Positions 10,674 to 21,514 of a stretch of DNA of 64,000 nucleotides are shown here, one piece after another. Position 1 is the first letter of the stretch, and each line of letters starts with the position of its first letter. The DNA comes from Chinchilla lanigera. Lineage: Eukaryota; Chordata; Mammalia; Rodentia; Chinchillidae. Both the position numbers and the translations under genes were made by a program. The notes beneath the pieces are model-generated. The model ran no database searches. It worked only from the letters and a program-made list of their open reading frames with translations, and was not told where the DNA came from. The stretch is taken from positions 8,157,387 through 8,221,386 of the forward strand of contig NW_004955475.1 of NCBI RefSeq assembly GCF_000276665.1, written 5' to 3'.

Positions 10674-10690
10674 CTAAGGACATGACCCTG

Positions 10691-10965
10691 CTTATCAGGC
10701 ACAGGTGCACAGTGGGATACAGTTATATAACTATGACTTAGCACAGTTAAACATACATGCCCTGGTTGTGGCACTATGTAAGAATGTAAATATGAGATAA
10801 CACCCTGTATAAGAATTATACAATAAAGATGCAGGTGGCTCTGGCTGTTGCTCTCTGCTCTGCTCCATGCTGCCTGCTGTTGTTGCTGATGTTTTGCACA
10901 CATGTGTTCTTTAACCTTGGGACCTCACCTGTGAAAATCTCCCTTGGGCCCCCTGAGTGGGCTGA
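10691..10965 (+). other. ERV 5' LTR, 3' half (polyadenylation signal and U5-like part)
   Basis: Contains ACAATAAAGATGCAGG (AATAAA at about 10821-10826), then a pyrimidine/TG-rich stretch and 'TAACCTTGGGACCTCACC', followed by a GGGCTGACAACTGGC-like region that could hold the primer-binding site. I could not match the binding site to a particular tRNA. U3 start lies upstream of the SINE but is not defined. No complete second LTR was found downstream. Confidence 0.55.
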
Positions 10966-10999
10966 CAACTGGCTTAGTCAGCAGCATATTGAGGTAAGT

Positions 11000-12100
11000 G
11001 GTCCCATGGAGGCTGGGGAAATAGCATTTGAAGGCAAGGGAGAGCCCCAGGGAATGGGCTTATAAGTGACCCTGGCCTTGCCATGACTGCCTGTAACCCC
11101 CTTCTTGCCAGCTTGAAAGGCCCTGGAGGATTGGGAAACAGTCTGTTTGAAGCCTGGGTATGTCTTCCAAGCCTTGAAAATTACAGACAGAAAAATTCCT
11201 CCCCCTCACCATGAAATGGTAGGTGCGTGGCTTGACTGTTTTTCACTTTCTTCTGCTGCATAAATCAAGAGACAGATGGCCTTGTCTGGTAAGTATACCA
11301 GCTGCAGCAGATAGAAGAGGACCTTGAGCAATGGCTTGTTGCTGTGGAGCTCAGGTTGCGAGGTGTGGGAAGCACTGTCTCCTCCAGAAATGTCTCCAGA
11401 AGCATAAGTCCTCATGTCCAAGAAAACCCCCAAGAAAATATCCTGGTTTTGCATGCCAGGCCAGCTGTTCATCAAAAAGTGGAGGAAGAGGAACCCTTAG
11501 CCTATGGAGGAGAACTGGGAGGACTGCCTACCTCTACCCCACACATAACATACACAACCTATTCAGCCACGGAACTGTGGAGGCTGGCAAACAAAGCAGA
11601 GGGTAGGTGAAACAATGCCTGTGCGGCCGCTACAGCTATGAGGCAGTAGGGCTGATAATATGCAGTTAACCCCACAGGAGATGTCCCAAACAGCCAGCAT
11701 AGCCAACAGACCCTCTATGAAATGGGCTCTAAGGATGTGCAGAGGATGGCCCCAGAAGCTGGTAATCAGACTGTGATGAATTGGTTGATGGCAGAAGTTT
11801 GCCTGGTTTGGGACAATCCAGGTGACCTGCTGAAGCAAGTCACTATCCAGACCTGATAACTGTGTTATGTGAAGTGAACATGCAGCAAATGATGTCTGCC
11901 CTGCAGTACTATAGCCCAGATGGGGAACTGCTGACAGCATGCGTGAAGGACATGATCCTGGAGTGAAGGACATGATCCTGGCGTGAAGGACATGATCCTG
12001 GCGTGCAGGCCAGCTGGCATGTTTGGGTTAATGGCAGCCTTTCTAGCTCCCTTTACAGATCACCTGATCCGTGGTGCTGTGGATGTTTTGGCCAAACTGG
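11000..12100 (+). pseudogene. ERV gag-region remnant (tentative)
   Basis: Between the LTR and protease, where gag should sit. Sense frames are short (about 90 codons at 11331-11610) and broken, and no zinc-knuckle CX2CX4HX4C could be confirmed. The assignment is positional. A GAAGCTGGTAATCAGACTGT/ATGAATTGGTTGATGGCAGA stretch (11756-11795) has coding-like composition. The antisense open frames (136 and 172 codons near 11563-11973 and 12053-12571) are shadows. Confidence 0.4.
11941..12000 (+). repeat. Three perfect tandem 20-bp units
   Basis: Units GCGTGAAGGACATGATCCTG, GAGTGAAGGACATGATCCTG and GCGTGAAGGACATGATCCTG, differing at a single base in the second unit. Since 20 is not a multiple of three, the expansion shifts frame in the ERV gag region. 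Confidence 0.97.
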
Positions 12101-12499
12101 CAGATGTGGAAGTGAAGTGCTAAGGTAAGGTGAGATCTGTAAAAACTGTATTGGCAAGGGAGAAAAAGAAGGGGGGCCCCAGGTAAGCAGGGCCATCCCC
12201 CCAAGGACAGGCTGTGGGGCCACTGAAGGTTGGTCGGCGCCAGATCTGGATGGACCTTCTGGCTGCCAGCCTAGCCGCAGATAAGTTAGACAGGCAGCCT
12301 TTGGATGTGTTGCTGACTCCGAGGAGGCAGTTATGCCCTGAGTAGCAATACCGGCTGATCGGCCAGGGCCAGAAGGCCAAAGCAGCCCCAGCGAAGCAGG
12401 AAGAAGTGACATTGGCCTCCTTCTACTCCAATTACAAGGCAGGCCAAGGTTCCCAGGTCTTGGGGCTCCTGGGAGACCAGAGGCCACATGTGGAATTGA

Positions 12500-12782
12500 G
12501 TATTTACTGGTCCCCCCAAAATGTGCAGCATTGGTGGATACTGGAGCTGAGTTAATGCTAATATACAGCAATGCAAACCATTTTACAGGGACTACTGTGC
12601 ATACAGAAGGATATGGACGTGACTACATCACGGTCTGGAAGGCCCAGGTGACTTTGGGTATCAGGCGCTTGCCCCCGTGCCTGTATGACGTTTATGTTCC
12701 CCCATTTGCTGAATACATCTTGGAGGTGGATATACTGACTGGTGCTCAGCTTGACACCATGCAGGGAGAATTCCAGTTGTGA
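12500..12782 (+). pseudogene. ERV aspartic protease remnant (pro)
   Basis: An 84-codon open stretch (12531-12782) includes the retroviral protease active-site motif (VDTGAE) near its start, preceded by an ALVDTGA-type context (about 12522-12542). Retroviral proteases are homodimers cleaving the Gag/Pol polyprotein, and the D-T-G triad carries the catalytic aspartate. Downstream is a LEVDILTGA-like C-terminal segment leading to RT after a stop at 12781. It lacks the usual flap and full C-terminal helix. A relic, not a functional gene. Confidence 0.75.
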
Positions 12783-12789
12783 ATTCATG

Positions 12790-13480
12790 TGGTAAAAACC
12801 ATAGTCCAAGGCCATCTGAACCAAGCATGGCTGACTCTCCCACAGGCCACGTGAGTTGTGTGTGTGAAGCAGTGCAGGCTGCACAGAGGACATGAAGCAA
12901 GGGAACAAGCTGTCTTGAAATTAGAAGAAGCAGGAGTGATACTCCCTGCACATAGCCCTTCAGTATGGCCCATACAAAAGCCACACGGAGCATGTGAATG
13001 ACTGTAAAGTCTCACTCTGACACTGGCAGTCAGGACCAATTTGCCTTCACCCAGGAGGGCAGGCAATGGACCTTCCAGAGGTTGCCAAAGGCTATTTGCA
13101 TAGCCCAACTTTGTGTCATGGCCTGGTGGCCCACTACCTGGTCACTTGGACCAAGTCACCTTCTGTGTCACTGTTTTTTTATTGATGATATTATATTAAC
13201 CTCCGATTGCCTTGCAGACTTAAAAGCTGCCATGCACAGTCTGAAGGAAACTTTGGTGGTACGGGGGTGGGCCATGGACAAAGATAAGGTCCAGGGAACT
13301 GGCTTGTCTGTCAATTTCTTGAGTGTTATATGGTCGGGTAAGACCCATGACATTACCCCAATTACAGGCGTATGTGGACTTGCTAGGTTTTTGGTGGACA
13401 TATCCACCTACCTACCCTGATGTGCCCTTTATACCAGATGACCAAAAGGGGCACAGCATGGGGCTGGATAGTTGTAATGG
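12790..13480 (+). pseudogene. ERV reverse transcriptase remnant
   Basis: In successive frames: a LPAHSPSVWPIQKP-like fingers segment (about 12942-12980), a QFAFTQEGRQWTFQRLPKA palm segment (about 13038-13095), then FIDDIILTSD (about 13178-13206) around the catalytic aspartates, where the Y-X-D-D motif has become FIDD, and a SLKETL helix. The fingers segment ends at a stop before the palm segment, so frame shifts occur within the domain. RT would convert retroviral RNA to DNA. Here it is inactivated. Confidence 0.78.
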
Positions 13481-13589
13481 AAACTGCTTTCTGGATAGAT
13501 TCAGCAGATGCTGCTTTTCAGGACTCAAAGAGGGCTGTTATTTAGGTCAACATGAGTCATTGACCCTAACCTGCCATTTATCCTAACCA

Positions 13590-14400
13590 TCAATGTGGGT
13601 GACAATGGATTTGCCTGGGACCTATGGCAAAAACAAGGGAAGCAGAAGCTCCCTGTTGGGTTTTGGTCACAGTTGTGGAAGGGAGCCGGGAGCTGGTATT
13701 CCCTAATTGAGAAGGTACAGCACTGTATACCTCTCTGCATGTCGGTGAGGACTCACGGGCTGGGTACAGACATGAACAGCCCATCCCAGGAGTGGGGTGG
13801 CACAGACCCCCACTCTCACACATTGGGGGACATACCTCCAGCAGCGGGCCTCTTTCTCGGCTGGCCTGTTGGCAGCCAAACTGGCAATAGTTTTGGGACC
13901 CATGATATACACAGCCCAAGAATCCATCCAAGAGGATGGACTACAGGACATGACACCTAGTCCTTATGAAGAAGGGAAAGAGGGACCTCCGTCTGATGCT
14001 GGATATACTGATAAATCTAGCTGTGATTCAACCCTACAACAGACAGCAGTCGCTGTCCAGCCTAATATGGAAGACTCTGGTTTGAAACCGAAACAGGCAG
14101 GTCAAACCAATGGGTACAGTTGTGGGCAATGTGATTGCTTGTAGTACGTGAAGAAGCCCCCACCACTTGTGTACACAGAGAGTTGGGCCATCTTGAGGGA
14201 GCTGATGCTCTGGCTGCCAGCTCGGGCAGCTCAGGAGTGACAGATAGGGCACTGTCCCTTGTGGGGTGCTGACCTATGGTGAGACATATGGGAGTATGGC
14301 CAAAAAGCTGACTATGTAAGGGGTCAGGGTTCAGGGCATAAGCCCCCGCCCTTGCCAGGACATCACTTAGCAGATGCCTTGAGCAAGCATTGCAATAGTT
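13590..14400 (+). pseudogene. ERV connection/RNase H remnant
   Basis: A segment WSQLWKGAGSWYSLIEK (about 13663-13713) matches the RT connection, followed by an RNase H region with YTESWAILREL (about 14172-14204), GHCPLW (about 14247-14265), and the terminal HLADALSKH-like segment (about 14363-14390) where catalytic His/Asp lie. RNase H removes the RNA strand during reverse transcription. Stops and frame changes intervene, and no integrase follows. Confidence 0.7.
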
Positions 14401-14574
14401 GACTGCTATGAATAGCATCTGACCAGAAAAATTGACTGCTGGTGCTGCTAGGAATAGCATCTGACCGGGGAGAGCCCCTGACCAGAGATAATGTCTGAGC
14501 AGGGCCAAGGACTACAAACTTAGACCTCCAAGTGGAAACCCTTGCTCAACATATGGCCTAGGCCTTAAATGTTA

Positions 14575-14665
14575 TGTGCCAGGTACATAGTAAGTTCAAG
14601 GTCAGCTTGAATTAGGGGGAGCCCCTGTCTCAAAAAACCTAAAAGCAAAACCAAAATAAAACAAA
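14575..14665 (+). mobile_element. B1 3' fragment, sense
   Basis: CCAGGTACATAGTAAGTTCA, 'AAGGTCAGCTTGAATTAGGG', CCCTGTCTCAAAAAACC and an A-rich tail: the second duplicated block and 3' end of a B1 whose head is absent. Confidence 0.75.
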
Positions 14666-14669
14666 GCCA

Positions 14670-16390
14670 ATCCTTTCCTTAACTAGAAGATAGGTTAGTG
14701 ATGGGAAGCAAGTTAGAGGATGGATGAAGAAAGGTAGAGGGAAGTAATGGGGACGGAAATTATCAAAATGTTATATGTGAGCATCAGTGTGCTATCATGA
14801 ACTTCATTGTTCTGTACAACTAATATGTACCAAGAAAAAAGAAGAAAGGTTGGCCGCATTCATGCCTGTGGTGGTCCCTGTTTCCTCATTTAGAAAAAGA
14901 GGAGCTGGGCTCCAGGTTCTATCCTCTTGTTCCAGAACATTCTCTGCTCTCTGAGCTTCTCTGTGCTCCCGAGGGGGCAGTTTCTGCAGAGGAAGGAACT
15001 GGGGTGCTCTGAGGGTCCTCTGAAGACTGAGAGCAGGAAAAGCAGAGAGAAAGGAAGGGTGAGGGGCTAAGGGGAAAGACAGGGAAGGGAGGGGCTAAGG
15101 CCAAGCTGGTTCCTAAGGCAGGGATGGGGTTTCTCACCCAGCAATGCCCTATACCCACGCTTGGGGTTGGGAGCACCCAGAAACTCTGAACAGAACTAGA
15201 GCTGTTGCCCCTTTGCCTGTGGTCCATCCACGTGTCCCTCCAGAGCTGCAGCTCCCAAGACAGAACCTGGATAGTGAGGAGGAGATGGAGTGCGAATAAC
15301 AGCAAGGCTCTTCCTTCCCCTGCCCACTCTCCCACAAGCTCACCAAGGCAAGGCCTGACCTCACACTGCAGCCAGACCTGGAGCCCAGCCTGTTGGAGGG
15401 AGGGAGGGGCAGCAAGGGCTTCCAGGGTGGGTAGGACCTGCCTTTTCTGGATCAATAGCTCTTCAGGAGAGTGGCTTCTGGGTAAGAGGCCAGCATCTAC
15501 AACACTGGCTTCTACCCTGCTTCTTCCACAGAGGAGCTGTGCAACCTGGTGGAGAATCTTGCCCTCTCTGGACTTAGGATCCACATAGATGCAGAGTTTG
15601 ATCTAGGGGTCAGAAGGACCTATCTTTCAGTGTGTTCAAGTTCCATGACCAACCATTGATGAGAAACCCAACCTGATGTGTTCTTTCCACTCTATCTAAC
15701 TTGAGGAAAAGGAATGTCTGGTAGGGTATTCCTGGAACAGAGATCTGAAAACCTTAAGCAAGTCACTTGTTCTCTTAGCATAGCCAAGGCCAAGGCCCTC
15801 TTCATTTCCCTAGGAAGTGCTTGCTTGAGAATGACTCCTGCATTTCATGGTCAGACTCTCTCTCAATCCTTCATCATTCCACACATAAATGCACCCTGCT
15901 GGAGGGTTGCTGAGAATGGGTCCCTGGCAAGAGTTGAAGTGCATCCTAAGGAAAGACTTCAGGGCACTGCTCATGTGTGTGTGTCAGTGAGGAGCAGGGT
16001 GATGAGATTTACCCAGTATTATCCTACTTCCCACCAAACATACATATGCACCAGAGGTGTGGCACATCTTATGTGACTCCTCTATGCTACTCATCTCTTA
16101 CGGACTTTGCACATAGGTGACAGCCATGTCTCAGCATGGCAACTCCATTATTTTATACTAGAGGAAACTGCAGCTCAGAGCCATGAATGTGAGTAGCAGA
16201 GCTGAGCTAATACTCCCAAGGCTACTGGAAGTTGATGTCAGGCTTGGGGCTGGAGGGAGATGGTGCCTGCATAGTTTGCTGGAGCTGCCTGAAAACCACT
16301 GCTGCTCCCCTATAAGGGAATTCCCTGTCCTATGCGGTACACAGGAGAATGACTTGGCTCTAGAGTTAGCGCTAGGCTGGCCTCTTCCTC
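14670..16390. other. Mostly unique; no supported gene
   Basis: A degraded, possibly L1-3'-like stretch at about 14690-14850 opens the block. 14900-15600 is GC-richer with two long overlapping open frames: 221 codons on the minus strand (14919-15584) and 127 codons on the plus strand (15205-15588). A splice-acceptor-like CTTCTTCCACAG ends near 15532 and is followed by a short open EELCNLVENLAL stretch. None matches a family I know, and frames this long arise by chance at this composition. A conserved exon is possible but unsupported. Confidence 0.4.
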
Positions 16391-16394
16391 TTCC

Positions 16395-16458
16395 TTTCTC
16401 CCTCCCTCCCTCCCTCCCTCCCTCCCTCCCTCCCTTCCTTCCTTCCTTCCTTCCTTCC
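16395..16458 (+). repeat. (CCCT)n then (CCTT)n microsatellite at an assembly gap
   Basis: About ten CCCT units followed by CCTT units running directly into Ns. Confidence 0.97.
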
Positions 16459-16903
16459 NNNNNNNNNNNNNNNNNNNNNNNNNNNNNNNNNNNNNNNNNN
16501 NNNNNNNNNNNNNNNNNNNNNNNNNNNNNNNNNNNNNNNNNNNNNNNNNNNNNNNNNNNNNNNNNNNNNNNNNNNNNNNNNNNNNNNNNNNNNNNNNNNN
16601 NNNNNNNNNNNNNNNNNNNNNNNNNNNNNNNNNNNNNNNNNNNNNNNNNNNNNNNNNNNNNNNNNNNNNNNNNNNNNNNNNNNNNNNNNNNNNNNNNNNN
16701 NNNNNNNNNNNNNNNNNNNNNNNNNNNNNNNNNNNNNNNNNNNNNNNNNNNNNNNNNNNNNNNNNNNNNNNNNNNNNNNNNNNNNNNNNNNNNNNNNNNN
16801 NNNNNNNNNNNNNNNNNNNNNNNNNNNNNNNNNNNNNNNNNNNNNNNNNNNNNNNNNNNNNNNNNNNNNNNNNNNNNNNNNNNNNNNNNNNNNNNNNNNN
16901 NNN
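16459..16903. other. Assembly gap (445 N)
   Basis: Unsequenced. Left flank is pure pyrimidine (CCTT)n, right flank is A14 then GAAAGAAAG, i.e. purine. Protein frames spanning it (252 and 282 codons) are artefacts. Confidence 1.
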
Positions 16904-16926
16904 AAAAAAAAAAAAAAGAAAGAAAG
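16904..16926 (+). repeat. A-rich tract after the gap
   Basis: A14 followed by GAAAGAAAGTGG. Resembles the 3' tail of a SINE or L1 whose body would lie in the gap. Confidence 0.7.
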
Positions 16927-17099
16927 TGGAAGGCCTCGTGAAGTGTTTCTGTTTTCTTCTTGTTATGAGTTGTTAGCCATCTTTCTTGCCAATTAATGAT
17001 GAGCAATGAAAAAAATACTTTATACTAGAGATGGCACCTCCTGTTTTATTTTGCAAAAGTGATACCAGAGATAACAGAGTAGGATAGCAGAACAAGCCA

Positions 17100-17235
17100 T
17101 GTTTTGAATCCATAAGGCAACCTGGGTTTGAGTGCTAGTTCTACCATTAACCAGCTCTCTTGGCCAAATCCCTTCCCTCTGGGCCATCATTATCCTACCT
17201 GCCAAATGGGAATGATGGGGAGATGTTAGAAGAAA
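17100..17235 (+). repeat. MIR relic, sense
   Basis: CCTGGGTTTGAGTGCTAGTTCTACC, then 'GGCCAAATCCCTTCC' and 'CTACCTGCCAAATGGGAATG', the ordered MIR landmarks. Confidence 0.75.
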
Positions 17236-17239
17236 CAAT

Positions 17240-18405
17240 CTTTAAAGTCCTTTCTGGTTCTGCAGGTGATGTTCAGCCTGTCTCCTCTCTTGAGATTATA
17301 TTTTCCTTATTACAGAATGAAAGCACTGGCCTCCGGTCCCCTGAAGCTCTCACTCCTCCAGCTCTTTCATTCACAGACCGAGGTGAGGAGACATTCCTGT
17401 CCACTTGTCTGCTCCAGCACCCTATATTAGCCCTCTGCTGGACATGAAGCCCCTGAAGCTGAGGGAGTACTTCAGAAGAATGGGGTGGTTCATGTCCAAA
17501 CAAAGAAAGAAGGGATTATGGCACAATAGGGCACTGCAGAATGGAGGATGCAGAGAGATGGACTCAAATTCTGACTCCGTCACTCTGCAGCTGTTATGAT
17601 TTGGAAAAATGACATAAACTTTCTGAGCCTTACTTTACTAATGCTCAAAGCATGCTTTGCGGGATGATAATCAAGAGAGAGTGAAAGGCTTGTTCTACAA
17701 ATATCCCTTATGGTCAAGTATGATATTCAGCAGGTGCACACTGCCATGGGATCCATTCTAATTAATAAGATCCTGAGCCTCAGCAGTTGTGAAATATTTT
17801 ACGCATCACTCTATAGCAGTTATTAGTATCTAGGGTTTCTAGAATTCCAGTTCTCTTAGAGAAACTTGGAAAATGCCTCCTTCCCAAACCCCTGTGAGTC
17901 AAGCCTCATTCATTTCCCCACCTCTTCCGGGATTGCTCGTTCAGAAACTGGTGAAGAGCAGTCACTGGGTATGTGTGCTCCTCGGGGCTCTGTGGTGATC
18001 AAGCTAATAGAGCTAGTTTAGAGGATGGCGAGCCACAGCCATATGTGAGCCATGAAGAACACCCTGAACAGACAAGTTGGAAAGACATCTAAGGTTGTGA
18101 TGATGACAAACTATGGTAAGGTTTTCCATGGGGTCTTGGTGAGGAGGAGAAGCTCCAGTTGTCTGTACTTAAGTAAATGGAATGCTCCTGCTGCGGAGAG
18201 ATGAACTACCATGCTATAGGGATTTCCCGAGGATCTTCTGATTCAAAGGTCTAAGATAGGACCCACACAAGGGGACAGGGAACTATTCTGACCAGGAAAG
18301 TGATGGCAGAACTATGTCATGAATACACTGAGATCCTGTAAGAGTCACACAGAGTCCTCCCTTATGCTCATATCTATAGATATACATCTCTGTATTAATC
18401 AATAG
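17240..18405. other. No gene recognised; probably unique
   Basis: Short open frames only (95 codons or fewer) and no repeat I recognise. Confidence 0.45.
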
Positions 18406-18409
18406 ATAT

Positions 18410-18618
18410 CGATTTTTTGTGGTACTAAAGATGGAAGCCAAAGCCTTCAGCATGCTAGACAAGCACTCTACCATTGAGCTGTATCTCTAGCCATTTATAA
18501 ATTTTTTTTTGAGATAGAGTCTTTCTATGTTGCCCAGGCTGGCCTCAAACTTGTGATCCTCCTGCCTCAGCCTCCTCAGCAGCTGAAATTACAGGTGCAC
18601 ACTGCTGCACTCAGCTCC
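18410..18618 (-). mobile_element. B1-dID composite SINE, antisense
   Basis: Antisense ID part (GCATGCTAGACAAGCACTCT, CATTGAGCTGTATCTCTAG), T run, then antisense B1 (TGTTGCCCAGGCTGGCCTCA, TGCCTCAGCCTCCTCAGCAG), ending near ACTGCTGCACTCAGCT. Matches 7565-7780 in layout. Confidence 0.85.
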
Positions 18619-18619
18619 T

Positions 18620-19850
18620 TTTCCTGATCTTTGAGGGTTCCAGCTAGCATGAGCTGAAGCAGGGCACTGTAAGAAGTGGCTTGGTTGGCTCTTTCATACA
18701 CTACTCCATTTAACCATTCATCTGCTCAGCAATCATTTACTAAACTGTACTCTGTGCAAAAATCTTGTGATGAGCACATTAACTCAGGGATAAATCATAT
18801 ATAGCCTCATCCCTCAAAGGACTCTCTTATAATGGAAGAGACAGGCCCATAAATTACAACTAAATATGATGCATTTTACAATAAAATACGAACAAGATGA
18901 AATTGGTTCATGAAAGAGGGATGTTCACCATTTCTGGATATAGGATGTTGGTTCCTATCCTATGAGAGGCTTTGTAGGGAAGAGATGATACTTAAGATGG
19001 GACTTAATATAAGAGTGTTGGTGATGCCACTAGTGTGCAGAATTCATTCTAGGTAAAGGCACCACCATGCACAAAGGCATGGCCTAGTATGTGAAGAAAC
19101 TATAAATGGTAGAATATGGTGTCTGATAGTTAGGGTGCTTTCCCCTGCAGGTCAGTGGATACCCAACTAAAAGTATTATGAACAATAATTGGCTTATTTT
19201 CAAGCATGGAAAGAAGTCCAAAGGAAGGTGGTTTCCAGGCAAGTTGAGAAGCTCAATGATGTCACCAAGGACACAGAGTTTTCTTGTCCTTCTGCTTTAT
19301 TATCCTTGGTTTGTTAACAATACCACTCTTCTTAATTGCAAAAATTGTTATTGTGTCACATCCAAGCACAACCGTGTATGGGAAAAATAAGGGGACAACT
19401 TCATTCCAAGCGTGTTCTTATAGTAGGCAGGAAAACCATGTTCTGAAATGCGCCACTAGACTGCCCCGTGAGTCCTTCGTCCATGTTCTAAATGGAGGGA
19501 GGAATGCGAAGGTAAGTTTATGCCATTTCTAACTTGGTAATGGGAAGCTCTACCACCAGGAAGGTATGTAGGAAGAAAACCTGAAGAAGTCAGGTCTGGA
19601 AGGCCATTTTATGCCTGACTAAGAATTTTGTATTCCCTCCCACAGGCTATTTGAGAGAAATTGAGTCGGAGGAGTAGTAGAATCAAAGCTGCATTTTGGA
19701 AAGAACACAATGCTATGTCCATACATATGTATGAACATATATACACAAGATCTGGAAAGATACACACAAAGTGTTACTGATGATGGGCTCTGAAGAGAAG
19801 AGAGGGACTGGCACAGGGGGTGGAGGATGTACACTTTTTATTCTTTAGCA
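18620..19850. other. No gene recognised
   Basis: 18720-19110 has the look of an old interspersed repeat (AGACAGGCCCATAAATTACAACT, then 'ACAAAGGCATGGCC'), family not resolved. The rest appears unique. Confidence 0.4.
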
Positions 19851-20072
19851 GTAATTCTCAATAAGGGGAGATTTTGCCTCCCAGGAGATATTTGCTAGTA
19901 TCTCCAGATGTTTGTCTAGTTGGCACATCTGGGAGAGTACCACAGGAATCTAGTGGGTGGAGGACAGAGATATTGCTAAATATCCTACAAAGCATAAGAA
20001 AGGCCTCACAAGAAAAAGTTACCTAGTCCAAAATGTCAATGGTGCTGACACCCAGAGGTCCTGCTCTATAAA
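19851..20072 (+). mobile_element. hAT-type MITE relic
   Basis: Begins CAGTAATTCTCAATAAGGGG and ends AGGTCCTGCTCTA, with 'GATTTTGCCTCCCAGGAGAT' and 'CCAAAATGTCAATGGTGCTG' inside. It matches from memory a common mammalian hAT-Charlie non-autonomous element (cagtggttctcaac...caggggcgattttgcccccc...). Non-coding. Confidence 0.75.
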
Positions 20073-20239
20073 CTTATTAATTGTTTGGATTCTTTACTGC
20101 AAACACTACCCATGCTATGTTTGCTTTTAAAATGTTTAAAACATGGTGCATCATCCAAAATTTGAAAGCAGTGTTGGAAACCAGAATGGAGGGGTGGAGA
20201 CCAGAAGCAAGAACAGTTAGCAGGTTGTTGCATGTTTAC

Positions 20240-20325
20240 TTTTTATTTTTCTTTCTCTTTTCTTTCTTCCTTCCTTCCTCCCATTCCTCACTCCCTTCTT
20301 TCCTCCCATTTCTTTTTCTCTCACT
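20240..20325 (+). repeat. Pyrimidine-rich low complexity (CTTT/TTCC)
   Basis: TTTTCTTTCTCTTTTCTTTC followed by CCTTCCTTCC-type units. Confidence 0.85.
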
Positions 20326-20549
20326 TAGTGGTATAAAACTTTTTCTCCAGTAAAATTTTACATTGACCCAGTATATAAATCAGTTTATCAATTAGCACTG
20401 CTCTGGTTGAAACAGAATTGGAGGCCAGAGCCCTAGCTTGTCACACTCTCCTTTTTCCCTTGTGGTGGCCTGATGTACTTCCAGAGCATTAAGGCTTTTC
20501 AGCACCAATTGAATGTTCCCCATTAGAAGCTGAGATCCAACATAGGGCA

Positions 20550-21175
20550 AATATGTTAGGGACAGAGGCTAGGCAGGGTTCAGGAATTAGGTATGTGGGT
20601 GCATTTGCTAGGCCAGTCATGATAATAACTCTGATAATTACAAACCATTCAGTATAATTCTGTAATAAACTTCCAGAGATGTCCTAAATTTGATGACAAG
20701 AGCGGGAAGCAAGGAAGAGGTGGGGAAGGTTAATCAGTTAACAGCTATGGGGCAAAAGCAACACACACCTGCCTCACATTCCTGAATGTATGTTCAACCT
20801 TGACTCCAATCCCATCATAACCCTGGATGCCACAGTTTCCTGTTTATGACCCCAACCAATCCAGCAGAAACAATTACTTCTTACAGATTATCCTCTTGTC
20901 CCAAAGCTTTTCCAGTTTTATATTGTACCAGCCCTCTTATCTATACTCAATGTAGGTTTAATGTAAACAGCTTATGTTTTCCATCTTCAAATTTCCATAA
21001 TAAAAATGTTCTTAGCTCCAAGTCCAGCAGATATTTTCCCATCTGCTCTCTAGCCCCAGTGCTGGGAGTTGTGGGAACATGCTCCAGGACCTGCCTTTTT
21101 TAGCTAATATCTGCAATGGCTTGATAAACCCTTTATTTCAGAGGTCTGGTGGTCTCTAGAGTTTTGGTTTCACAT
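20550..21175 (+). mobile_element. Possible solo LTR (tentative)
   Basis: TGTTAGGGACAGAGGCTAGG near the left and TTGGTTTCACA near the right suggest TG...CA termini. AATAAA (about 20999) and a 'GATAAACCCTTTATTTCAGAGG' stretch resemble LTR polyadenylation/U5. No matching target duplication was found and no family is assigned. Confidence 0.4.
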
Positions 21176-21514
21176 CTTTTGGTAAGAAGGGACACTTTTT
21201 GGCCATTCTTAATGTCTAATTTGCTGCAGATATCTGCCTTAGGATTTACACTGAGTCAGTTGAAAAATCAACAAAGCAAGAGAGATTCAGCAGGTAGAAT
21301 TGATGAAACATAGTGCTAGGACGCTGGAATAGGAAGGGGGGAGAGTGGGGGATTCCTAGGCTTCTCTTCTGCCTTAGGTTAGTGAGTATGGATGAATGCT
21401 ACTTGTTAAATTAAGGAATACAGGAAAGGTTAAAACGATAAGCTCAGTGTTGGATGTGTTTGCTTTGAGGAGTCTGAGCGACATTCGGGCAGAGATGTTG
21501 AGTAGGCAACCGGA

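Larger units (their letters stand above)
10490..14560 (+). mobile_element. Decayed endogenous retrovirus: 5' LTR part, gag remnant, pro, RT, RNase H
   Basis: Sense-strand retroviral remains in the usual order: LTR with a CAATAAAG polyadenylation signal (about 10820), a non-coding/gag-like stretch (about 11000-12100), an aspartic protease, a reverse transcriptase, and an RNase H. No integrase, envelope or 3' LTR is recognisable before a B1 fragment at 14575. Stops, frameshifts and a 20-bp triplication disable it. The YXDD box in RT reads FIDD, and the RNase H and thumb/connection residues resemble gamma- or ERVL-like retroviruses, but no class assignment is safe. Both ends are estimates. Confidence 0.8.

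Noticed and set aside
12053..12571. 172-codon minus-strand frame and other antisense frames at 11.5-14.5 kb
   Set aside because: They overlap the sense retroviral protease, RT and RNase H, which explain the DNA.
14919..15584. Open frame of 221 codons on the minus strand, the longest genuine-sequence frame
   Set aside because: No domain, no signal or splice support, overlapped by a plus-strand frame and low-complexity Leu/Pro/Ser content expected from GC-rich antisense DNA.
16158..17006. Frames of 252 and 282 codons across the N gap
   Set aside because: Most residues are unknown X from the gap; flanks are CCTT and A-rich repeats.
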